NCBI GenBank assembly: GCA_016927495.1
Contig: JAFGMP010000313.1
Span: 1 to 32,537, forward strand
Direction: 5' to 3'
DNA from: Candidatus Latescibacterota bacterium
GTDB lineage: Bacteria > Latescibacterota > Latescibacteria > Latescibacterales > Latescibacteraceae
DNA length: 32,537 nt
Positions within the stretch are counted from its first letter, which is position 1; each line of letters begins with the position of its first letter. This document shows positions 17,094 through 24,477 of the stretch, in pieces. A program made the translations under genes and the position numbers. A model generated the notes under the pieces. The model searched no databases. It saw nothing but the letters and a program-made list of their open reading frames with translations, and was not told the DNA's origin.

Positions 17094-18679
17094 AACATAT
17101 TCTCCTCATCAGTTTCAATATCGATATCCGGGAGCGGTCTGCCACGCCAGGCCCAGTAAACAAGAATTATCATGGTGATAATGACTGCGACAAGACCCAG
17201 TCGTGTACCAAGTACCCAAATTTTGTTTTCAGGTTGCACACCCACCATTTTAAACGTCGGAATTGCAAGCTGATACGTCCATACTCCCAACAATATCAGA
17301 AGAAAAGTGGGCGTTACATATTTAAGGACTATACGAAATGACCATGGAAGTTGAATATCCGCTCCATGATGAATTTCCTTCCATGCACGATCAATTCCAA
17401 ATACCCAACTGAAAATAATGGCCTCTATTGTTGCCAGAACTACAAGGCTGAACGTTCCGCTCCAGAAATCCAGTTCATCGAGAACACCGTGAGATAATCC
17501 GATAATAACACCGTTACATGCTATAAAACAGAAGACAGCTATAATAATTACAGCCTTTTTACGGCCAAGTTTAAATTCATCATCGACAAATGCTACCGCA
17601 GGCTGCAGCATTGAAACCGAACTTGTAGCCCCGGCGATAAAAAGCATAAAAAACCAGATAAAGGCGAACAACCAGCCGGCGCTTATTTTTGTAAAAATTT
17701 GCGGCATAGTGACAAAACCGAGATTGAATCCCCCTCCTTCGGCAATTTCCACCAATCCGGCAGGTCCCATGAATACAAAAGCTGCGGGAATGATGATTGA
17801 TCCCGCAAGAATGACTTCCACAAATTCATTGATACTGACCGATGTCATGCTTGATAAGGCTACATCATCTTCGCGGTCCAGATAACTTGCATAGGTAAGG
17901 ATCATCCCAATCCCGGTGGAGAGGGTGAAAAATACCTGGCCTGCAGCAGCCATCCATACTTTTACATCTTTTAGTCGGGAAAAATCGGGATTCCACAAAT
18001 ATCCGAAACCGTTCGATACATTCCAGTCGGGATGAGCCGGATTGGGTGCACCGAGAGTAATAACCCGTATCATCATTATTAATCCGAGAATGAAGAGAAC
18101 CGGCATGGCGATTTTAGAAAATTTTTCGATACCGCCTTTAACTCCATGGAAAATAACCCAGAAATTGATGGCAAAGGTAAACAGAAAAATTATATATGTT
18201 TGTCCGATGCCACCAAACCACGAATTTGAGACAATTCCCTGATAACCCTCAAGAAATGCTTTCATGGTTGAACCGTCCTGCGCTGCCTCCATGAGCCGCC
18301 CGAAAAGAGCGTGAATGGCAAATCCAAGAAGCCAGGATTCGACATAGGTATACCAGATAAAAATTATTGTGGGGCCAAGCACACCGATGACACCGAAATA
18401 CTTGAGAAAATGATTACGTGTGGCAACAGCGAATATCGATGGCGCTGTTCCATAACCGTGCATCCCTCCATATCGCCCGAGAGTCCATTCGGTAAGCATT
18501 AAAGGAATGCCAAGTAAAACAAGCGATATAAAATATGGTATCAGGAATGCGCCTCCCCCATTTTGTGCCGCCTGAACCGGAAACCGTAAAAAATTTCCCA
18601 ATCCTACTGCCGAACCGGCAACAGCAAGGATTACTCCAATTTTCGATCCCCATCGTTCCCGTTTAATTAATCCGGACAA
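17090..18679 (-). CDS. Neurotransmitter:sodium symporter (NSS/SNF) family transporter
   Basis: Inner-membrane sodium-coupled importer, usually of amino acids. The 529-residue protein opens with ERWGSKIGVILAVAGSAVGL and GNFLRFPVQAAQNGGGAFLIPYF, the hallmark of membrane segment 1 with its unwound sodium/substrate site, followed by about eleven further hydrophobic segments. The start is TTG at 18679: GGGAGAG lies just upstream and an in-frame TAA immediately precedes it, so no longer form is possible. It overlaps the 30-residue partner gene by four bases. NSS members with such partners include methionine/alanine importers, and the trans-sulfuration-family enzyme downstream fits that, but the substrate is inferred only from context. 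Confidence 0.93.
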   Translation of the reverse strand: MSGLIKRERWGSKIGVILAVAGSAVGLGNFLRFPVQAAQNGGGAFLIPYFISLVLLGIPLMLTEWTLGRYGGMHGYGTAPSIFAVATRNHFLKYFGVIGVLGPTIIFIWYTYVESWLLGFAIHALFGRLMEAAQDGSTMKAFLEGYQGIVSNSWFGGIGQTYIIFLFTFAINFWVIFHGVKGGIEKFSKIAMPVLFILGLIMMIRVITLGAPNPAHPDWNVSNGFGYLWNPDFSRLKDVKVWMAAAGQVFFTLSTGIGMILTYASYLDREDDVALSSMTSVSINEFVEVILAGSIIIPAAFVFMGPAGLVEIAEGGGFNLGFVTMPQIFTKISAGWLFAFIWFFMLFIAGATSSVSMLQPAVAFVDDEFKLGRKKAVIIIAVFCFIACNGVIIGLSHGVLDELDFWSGTFSLVVLATIEAIIFSWVFGIDRAWKEIHHGADIQLPWSFRIVLKYVTPTFLLILLGVWTYQLAIPTFKMVGVQPENKIWVLGTRLGLVAVIITMIILVYWAWRGRPLPDIDIETDEENML

Positions 18680-18810
18680 TTACTCTCCCTTCCAAATTTT
18701 TCATTTCTTCATTTTTCACACTGACCAATAGAATATATTAATGTAAACGTAAAATAACGAACTTACAAGGATGTTTTTACATAAAAAGATATCATGCGTT
18801 GTCAGTTTTA

Positions 18811-20373
18811 TTACTTATCTGTTACAGTAATTCCCGGCCAGTTATCCGTCCTGAAAGGCGAAGCCGGCAGTCCTTCACGGTTATAAAGATTACACCCGGG
18901 ATTTTGTGCCCAGCCGTATCGAACTGCCACAGGATTGATAACATTATCATTCCACACTATGACTTCATTACCATCTATAATTGCCTGTGCCCACATGAAC
19001 TTTCTATCCTTACCTGCAATAGCAAAACTTTTGAGTGTCTTACCATCTCCAACACTTAGTCCGCTTCCGGTATTGGTAAAACTAATGTGGACGCGGCCAT
19101 TATTGATATCCATTGACTTATAAACCGGTCCCGAATAAACTATGTCCTTCCCATATGCAATCTTTAATGCTCCAAGGGCCAAACGATCACCGACATCCTG
19201 TTTATTTCTGGGGTGAATATCATCCGCTTCCCCAACATCGATAGCAACCGCCATTGCAGTGTTGGGTGCCGATAACGTCATAAGCTGTGCTTCCCGAAGT
19301 TCCGCCCAGGCATCATCGCCGGGTTGATCTGCCGGTTTTCCAAAATTAGCCAGTTGAACAAAAATAAATGGGAAATCCCCCTGATGCCACAATTGGCGCC
19401 AATTTTTAATTAATGCCGGAAATAAAGCCCGGTACTGATATGCCCGCCCCGCATTGGATTCACCCTGATACCAGATGACACCCTTGATTGAATAATTCAC
19501 CAGCGGAGCAACCATAGCATTATGAACCCATAACGGCAGTTGAGGTACAATCGATAATTTAACAGGAGATTCAGGAGGCGTACCATAGAAAGGCAGCATC
19601 GGTTTTTTTACGTACAACACATAATGTACATCTTCCTCCCATTCGGCCATTTTCCGGTAAAACTCAATAATATCGGGTGATTTTGTTTCCAATACCGGTT
19701 TCCACAGGTCAAGAATATCGCTGAATTCATCACAATACTGTTGGGCATCTGAATTCATCCAGGCCTCGACGGTCGTGCCACCCCACGAAGTATTTATTAA
19801 TCCAATCGGAATATCCATTTCCTGCATAATTTTACGTCCGAAAAAGTAACCTGCTGCAGAAAAGTCACCGATTGTACTTGGCCTGCATCTTTCCCACCGG
19901 CCTTCACAGTCGTCACGGGGTTCGGGCGAAAGATCGTTGGTAATTTGAAAGAGACAAATATTGGGATAAAGAGCTTCTGCGACTTCATTATCGGAATTTC
20001 GCACATGCCGAACCCTCATTTCCATATTTGACTGCCCGGAACAAATCCAGACATCCCCCATCAATACTTTGGTGAATTTGATGGTATTCTTACCTTCTAT
20101 AAGAAGTTCAAAAGGTCCGCCTGCTCCCATAGGAGCAAGTTGAACAGACCAGTTTCCGCCGCTATCAGTCTTCACACTTTTCTGTTGACCGTTGAAATAA
20201 ACCGAGACTATCTCGCCGGGGTCTGCCCACCCCCAAAGAGAAATATCCATATCCCGTTGTAGCACCATATTTTCACCGATCACCGAGGGCAATCGCACAT
20301 CGGCACAAGGATTTACCGAATAGTACAACACACCAAATAAACATGTTAAAACCGCGGTTCGGGATAGACTCAT
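18811..20373 (-). CDS. Sialate O-acetylesterase-like carbohydrate esterase (SASA family)
   Basis: Secreted SGNH-type esterase that removes acetyl groups from sugars; the family includes 9-O-acetyl sialic acid esterases and plant-polysaccharide acetyl esterases. The 520-residue protein has a signal peptide, then an N-terminal beta domain (LPSVIGENMVLQRDMDISLWGWADPGE), the nucleophile motif SGQSNMEMR with Ser115, the INTSWGGTTVEAW block, IWYQGESNAG, and the catalytic Asp/His motif DDIHPRNK with His387. All residues of the active site appear intact. A GAGGGCAGG site precedes the ATG. It is encoded between an Smr protein and the NSS transporter on the same strand. Sialic acid itself is not implied, since no other sialic acid genes are present. 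Confidence 0.92.
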   Translation of the reverse strand: MSLSRTAVLTCLFGVLYYSVNPCADVRLPSVIGENMVLQRDMDISLWGWADPGEIVSVYFNGQQKSVKTDSGGNWSVQLAPMGAGGPFELLIEGKNTIKFTKVLMGDVWICSGQSNMEMRVRHVRNSDNEVAEALYPNICLFQITNDLSPEPRDDCEGRWERCRPSTIGDFSAAGYFFGRKIMQEMDIPIGLINTSWGGTTVEAWMNSDAQQYCDEFSDILDLWKPVLETKSPDIIEFYRKMAEWEEDVHYVLYVKKPMLPFYGTPPESPVKLSIVPQLPLWVHNAMVAPLVNYSIKGVIWYQGESNAGRAYQYRALFPALIKNWRQLWHQGDFPFIFVQLANFGKPADQPGDDAWAELREAQLMTLSAPNTAMAVAIDVGEADDIHPRNKQDVGDRLALGALKIAYGKDIVYSGPVYKSMDINNGRVHISFTNTGSGLSVGDGKTLKSFAIAGKDRKFMWAQAIIDGNEVIVWNDNVINPVAVRYGWAQNPGCNLYNREGLPASPFRTDNWPGITVTDK

Positions 20374-20428
20374 CCTGCCCTCTTATTGTTAATTTTTATC
20401 TCACATTAATAGAATCGAAATATCAACT

Positions 20429-20713
20429 TTAATCGGTTTCCCCGAGAGGTTTAAGGATAGCAATTGTCGCTCCCCACCCCGATGAATCAACCGGTGTTCT
20501 GAATTCTTTTACATAGCTGCATTTTTTAAGATATGAATGTACTAACTGACGTAACACACCCTGCCCTTTTCCATGAATGATTCTTATATGCAGAATCCCG
20601 TTAATACGGCATTGTGTCAGATATTCAGTGAGAACCGAAGTTACATCCTTCGGTTTGAACATATGAAGGTCGAGAGTGCCGTCAACGGGATAATCAAAAA
20701 GTTCACTGTCCAT
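20429..20713 (-). CDS. Stand-alone Smr domain protein
   Basis: A 94-residue protein consisting almost only of a Smr (small MutS-related) domain: LDLHMFKPKDVTSVLTEYL, then HIRIIHGKGQGVLRQLVHSYL, the two signature blocks LDLHxxxxxxA and HGxGxGxLr. Smr domains bind or nick nucleic acids, and stand-alone versions are linked to RNA cleavage on stalled ribosomes or to DNA handling; the role here is not known. The start at 20713 (MDSELFDYP) is chosen because it keeps the domain intact; a longer in-frame form could begin at a TTG at 20779, but its extra stretch does not resemble the family. The ribosome site is weak for both. It lies 55 bases upstream of the acetylesterase. Confidence 0.82.
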   Translation of the reverse strand: MDSELFDYPVDGTLDLHMFKPKDVTSVLTEYLTQCRINGILHIRIIHGKGQGVLRQLVHSYLKKCSYVKEFRTPVDSSGWGATIAILKPLGETD

Positions 20714-20900
20714 ACTCTGTATACAACCGCCCGATGTAATCCATGAAAAAAAAGAAAGAGAAATATTTAATAACAACAATTTAACGACATATTGAAAAAT
20801 AAGAAAAAGGGCAATAAATCAAAAGAAGTAAATTAATTATCATGATCAGATATTAACACAAAAGATTTTTATTGAATTTGATTTCGGACAAAATTAATAA

Positions 20901-20941
20901 AAAAAACCTTCCGACAATAAACCGTGCGGAAGGATTTTTTT
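20901..20941 (-). terminator. Terminator of the serine biosynthesis pair
   Basis: CCTTCCG (20907-20913) pairs with CGGAAGG (20927-20933), flanked by A-runs on one side and a T-run on the other, so it can work on both strands. It begins about 25 bases past the serA stop and fits a factor-independent terminator. Confidence 0.85.
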
Positions 20942-20965
20942 TAATTCTGATATGTAATGTTAAGA

Positions 20966-22549
20966 CTAAAGCTCAACACATTCTGCCCAGGTAATACCGT
21001 TGATTTTACCAATTTCAGCAAGCAAATCGTTTTTTATGGTTTCATCGGTTTTTAATATGACTATTGCTTCACCGGCCGGGCTTTTTCTGGCCCAGTTCAT
21101 GTGCGCAATGTTTATACCTTTTTTCCCCAGTATGGTTCCGATGTCACCTATAATGCCGGGACGGTCATGATTTCCACATATAAGCAGATGGCCTTCGGGA
21201 ACAAAATCGAGGTCATAACCCTGAAAATTAACAACACGGGGATTGTACTTACCAAAAATTGTACCAAGGACACGAAGATTGCCTTCATTTGTAGTGATCG
21301 ATACCGCGATGCAATTTTTATAGTCTTTGTTATCGGAGGATTTAATCTCATCAACCTTGATTCCCAATTTCTCGGCAGTGCTGGTAGCATTGATAATATT
21401 AACATCTTCCGAATAACTTCTGGTAAAGAGACCCTGGAGAATTGATGATGTAACCGGCCAGGTATCATATTTATGAACATCACCATAATAGATAATTTCA
21501 ATAGATTTCAGTTGTCCTTTACCGAGTTGTCCAAGCAACGAACCAAGCTTTTGCCCCATATCGATGAACGGTTTAACCTGCTCATATACTTCAGGTGAAA
21601 TCGATGGAACATTGACCGCGTTTTTAACCTCACCGTTTAACAGGTAATTTCGAATCTGTTCAGCTACCATGACGGCGACAATGTCCTGAGCTTCCGATGT
21701 CGATGCTCCCAAATGCGGAGTGCTAACAACTTTTTCATTCATCACCAAAGGGTTCTGATCAGGCGGTTCGCTTTCATATACATCGATAGCAGCCCCGGCG
21801 ACTTTACCCGATTCAATAGCAGCAAGAAGCGCTTTTTCATCAACGACTCCGCCACGGGCGCAATTGATAATTCTGACTCCGGCTTTGCATTTCTCCAGAG
21901 TTTCTGCGTTAATGATGTGACGAGTGCTGTCGTTGAGGGGTGTATGTATCGTGATATAATCCGCTCTTGTCCATATATCTTCCAGAGTTACAAGTTCGAT
22001 ACCGGCGCTGTGAGCCATTTCTTTGGTGATAAACGGGTCGAAGCCTATAACTGTCATCTCAAAGGCATTGGCGCGTTTCGCGAGCACTCTTCCGATATTC
22101 CCAAGCCCAATAATTCCGAGCGTTTTCCCGCGAAGTTCGACACCCATATATTTTTTTCGATCCCAGCGACCTTCTTTAATTGACCGGTCCGCCTGCGGTA
22201 TGTTCCGTGACAGCGCCATAATCATGCTGAAGGTGTGTTCTGCTGTCGATACCGTATTGCCGCCGGGTGTATTCATAACAATGATGCCCGCATCGGTTGC
22301 TTTGCTTACATCGATATTGTCGACACCCGCTCCCGCTCTTCCGATAACTTTGAGTTTTTTTGCCGCTGCTATGGCATCTCCCCTGACTTTTGTTGCACTT
22401 CTTACAACAAGCGCATCATACTCCGGAATGACTTTGACGAATTCTTCCGGACTCAGTTTTGTATTAAAATCTACCTCAATCCCTTCTGCCGCAGCAAGAA
22501 TGTCGACACATTCCTGAGCAACATTATCGCTTATAAGAACCTTGAACAT
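20966..22549 (-). CDS. serA: D-3-phosphoglycerate dehydrogenase
   Basis: First enzyme of serine biosynthesis: oxidises 3-phosphoglycerate with NAD. The 527-residue form is the long type with an extra substrate-binding domain and a C-terminal ACT domain. Seen in order: VLISDNVAQECVDIL, GRAGAGVDNID, the NAD loop GLGNIG at 148-153, catalytic Arg232 (ARGGVVDE), Glu261, and His279 (STPHLGAST), then the intervening domain and an ACT region from about residue 455 (HLLICGNHDRPGIIGDIG), where serine often inhibits the enzyme. The start at 22549 has GGGAGAG eight bases upstream; the frame is open further to 22630 but that part is not family-like. It follows the class V aminotransferase gene, which fits the next step of the pathway. 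Confidence 0.97.
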   Translation of the reverse strand: MFKVLISDNVAQECVDILAAAEGIEVDFNTKLSPEEFVKVIPEYDALVVRSATKVRGDAIAAAKKLKVIGRAGAGVDNIDVSKATDAGIIVMNTPGGNTVSTAEHTFSMIMALSRNIPQADRSIKEGRWDRKKYMGVELRGKTLGIIGLGNIGRVLAKRANAFEMTVIGFDPFITKEMAHSAGIELVTLEDIWTRADYITIHTPLNDSTRHIINAETLEKCKAGVRIINCARGGVVDEKALLAAIESGKVAGAAIDVYESEPPDQNPLVMNEKVVSTPHLGASTSEAQDIVAVMVAEQIRNYLLNGEVKNAVNVPSISPEVYEQVKPFIDMGQKLGSLLGQLGKGQLKSIEIIYYGDVHKYDTWPVTSSILQGLFTRSYSEDVNIINATSTAEKLGIKVDEIKSSDNKDYKNCIAVSITTNEGNLRVLGTIFGKYNPRVVNFQGYDLDFVPEGHLLICGNHDRPGIIGDIGTILGKKGINIAHMNWARKSPAGEAIVILKTDETIKNDLLAEIGKINGITWAECVEL

Positions 22550-22680
22550 AACAAGAACTCTCCCTGTGTCAATGTGATCATTTATTGAAAAGGTTAATTT
22601 CAACCTAAAGATGGAATAAGGGAACAACACAATTTATCCTGTCCCGATCCATCTATCCCGTTTACCGGAAACTGTATTGA

Positions 22681-23808
22681 TTATTCACTCATAACCTGTT
22701 GAGCCGCTTTGAGTGATTCACCGGATGAAAATGAGTAACCAATTGCCTTTAATGACATTTCGAGTCCTGAAAGCGCAGCGAAAACATCGTACTCGTCCAG
22801 ATACCCGATATGGCCGATACGAATTATCTTACCTTTAAGCTGATCCTGCCCGCCTGCGGGGAAAATGCCGTTCTTTTTCAGCGTTTTTACAAGCGCACCG
22901 CCATCAATACCCTCAGGAATAGAGATCGTTGTCAGTACATTCGATGGATCTTTCGGGAACAGATTTAGGCCAAGAGCCTTAATTCCTGCCCTCATCGCTT
23001 TTGCTACCAGAGCCTGCCTTGCCCACATATTTTCAATACCTTCAGCTAAAATAATATCGAGAGATTCATTCAGACCGACCAGAAGAGTAACTGGTGGAGT
23101 GAAAGGATTCTGGTTCTTTTCGATCGATTTTTTATATTTTTTCAGATCCCAGTAGTATTTCGGAAGATTCGAACGCTCTATCCTGCTCCAAGTGTCTTTT
23201 AACACACAGATGAAACCAAGCCCCGGAGGCAGCATTATGGTCTTCTGCGAACCGGATACAACCATATCGATTCCCCATTTGTCCGGCAGCAGTTCATGAG
23301 CGCCAAGTCCGGATACGGCATCAGTTACCAGCGCAACATCATACTTCTTTATCACTTCACCAATTGCTTTAAGGTCGGTCAATACACCGGTAGAAGTTTC
23401 AGACTGAGTTGTAAAGACCGCTTTTACTCCGGGATTGCCATCGAGCACTTTTTTAATCTGCTCGGGAGTCACAGCACGTCCCCATTCTACATCGATTGCA
23501 ATAGTTTCTACACCATACGCTTTACATATTTCATACCACCGTTCGCCGAATTTACCACCACGGACGGCAACAGCTTTGTCACCTTTCGCAAGAATATTTA
23601 CAACAGCCGCCTCCATGGCACCGGTTCCGGAGGAAGCCAGAGTGAAAACTTCCCCTTCGGTCATAAAGAATTTTTTTAGTTTTACATTGACATCTGCAAA
23701 TAGAGATTCGTATTCGGGAGTCCTGTGATGAATAATCGGCTCAGCCATTTTGAGCATCACTTTTTCAGGAACCATTACCGGGCCGGGAGTAAATAAACGC
23801 GTTTTCAT
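22681..23808 (-). CDS. Class V aminotransferase (phosphoserine/serine-glyoxylate type)
   Basis: PLP aminotransferase related to alanine-glyoxylate and serine-pyruvate enzymes. The 375-residue protein shows LFTPGPVMVPEKV at the N-terminus, the cofactor-binding SSGTGAMEAAV, the VTDAVSGLGA aspartate (Asp163), and the PLP lysine in VSGSQKTIMLPPG (Lys189). It is not the classical SerC type; enzymes of this class V subgroup serve as phosphoserine aminotransferase in archaea and some bacteria, and its place directly in front of serA on one strand supports that role. A serine-glyoxylate or alanine-glyoxylate reaction is the main alternative. A 131-base gap to serA and one promoter upstream suggest a two-gene operon. 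Confidence 0.88.
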   Translation of the reverse strand: MKTRLFTPGPVMVPEKVMLKMAEPIIHHRTPEYESLFADVNVKLKKFFMTEGEVFTLASSGTGAMEAAVVNILAKGDKAVAVRGGKFGERWYEICKAYGVETIAIDVEWGRAVTPEQIKKVLDGNPGVKAVFTTQSETSTGVLTDLKAIGEVIKKYDVALVTDAVSGLGAHELLPDKWGIDMVVSGSQKTIMLPPGLGFICVLKDTWSRIERSNLPKYYWDLKKYKKSIEKNQNPFTPPVTLLVGLNESLDIILAEGIENMWARQALVAKAMRAGIKALGLNLFPKDPSNVLTTISIPEGIDGGALVKTLKKNGIFPAGGQDQLKGKIIRIGHIGYLDEYDVFAALSGLEMSLKAIGYSFSSGESLKAAQQVMSE

Positions 23809-23843
23809 ACATTTTTCCTTTCAATAATTCAATCTGTTTAAAT

Positions 23844-23873
23844 CATATATATATGTAATAACGTTGATGTCAA
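23844..23873 (-). promoter_or_regulatory. Promoter of the aminotransferase-serA pair
   Basis: Minus strand: consensus TTGACA (23873-23868) followed after 16 bases by TATATA (23851-23846), or after 18 by TATATG. It sits about 35 bases upstream of the aminotransferase start, beyond the end of engB, so transcription of the serine genes looks independent. Confidence 0.55.
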
Positions 23874-23889
23874 ATTATCACTATTAAAT

Positions 23890-24477
23890 TCAATATTCAC
23901 GTTTTAATCCGAGGGTGTCCGTTACCCACGACCAAATTTCATCGATTCCGGCACAAGTCAAAGCGGAAAAAAGCACACAATTTTCCGCACCAAGTTCCTT
24001 AATATATGTTTTTTTCAGCTCCATTTTTCGTTTTGCCGAAATCTTATCGAGTTTTGTAAATACATACAAGACCTTACCTTCGTATTGCGTAATCCAATCG
24101 AGCATTACATGATCACCCGACACTGGCCCGTGACGTGAATCGAGAAGCTGAATAATCCCCACAAGTTGCGACCGTGCACTCAGATATGGGCTAACCAGGT
24201 TATCAAACAGAGACCGTTCTGATTTCGATACTTTCGCATATCCGTAACCCGGTAAATCCACAAGATAAAAACTTTTATCGACACAATAATAGTTTAACGA
24301 ACGTGTTTTTCCGGGTTTTTGAGACACCTTGGCAAGATTCTTTTTATTCGCAAGCCGATTTATCAGTGAGGACTTACCGACATTTGAACGGCCGGAAATA
24401 CATATCTCCGATAAACCGTTAACCGGAAGGTCATTTTGGGAGTAAACCGGGCGGTCGAACGTAATCGTATAATTCAT
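23890..24477 (-). CDS. engB: Ribosome biogenesis GTPase EngB (YihA/YsxC)
   Basis: Small essential-type GTPase involved in large ribosomal subunit assembly in bacteria. The 195-residue protein has normal length and all G motifs: GRSNVGKSS at 29-37, the G2 area KPGKTRSLNYY, DLPGYG at 74-79, TKLD at 141-144, and FSAL near the end. Its ATG overlaps the lon stop by four bases (ATGA), so it is probably translated in concert with lon. The lon-engB order is known from several bacterial groups. Confidence 0.97.
   Translation of the reverse strand: MNYTITFDRPVYSQNDLPVNGLSEICISGRSNVGKSSLINRLANKKNLAKVSQKPGKTRSLNYYCVDKSFYLVDLPGYGYAKVSKSERSLFDNLVSPYLSARSQLVGIIQLLDSRHGPVSGDHVMLDWITQYEGKVLYVFTKLDKISAKRKMELKKTYIKELGAENCVLFSALTCAGIDEIWSWVTDTLGLKREY

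Noticed and set aside
16966..17163. A 65-codon minus-strand frame overlapping the end of the NSS transporter gene
   Set aside because: Its product is not membrane-like and has no start signal. The correct small gene here is in another frame, at 17001-17093.
20714..20965. Extra gene between the Smr gene and serA
   Set aside because: The stretch is very A/T-rich, has no frame with a ribosome site, and is partly explained by the serA terminator at 20901-20941. I see nothing else in it.
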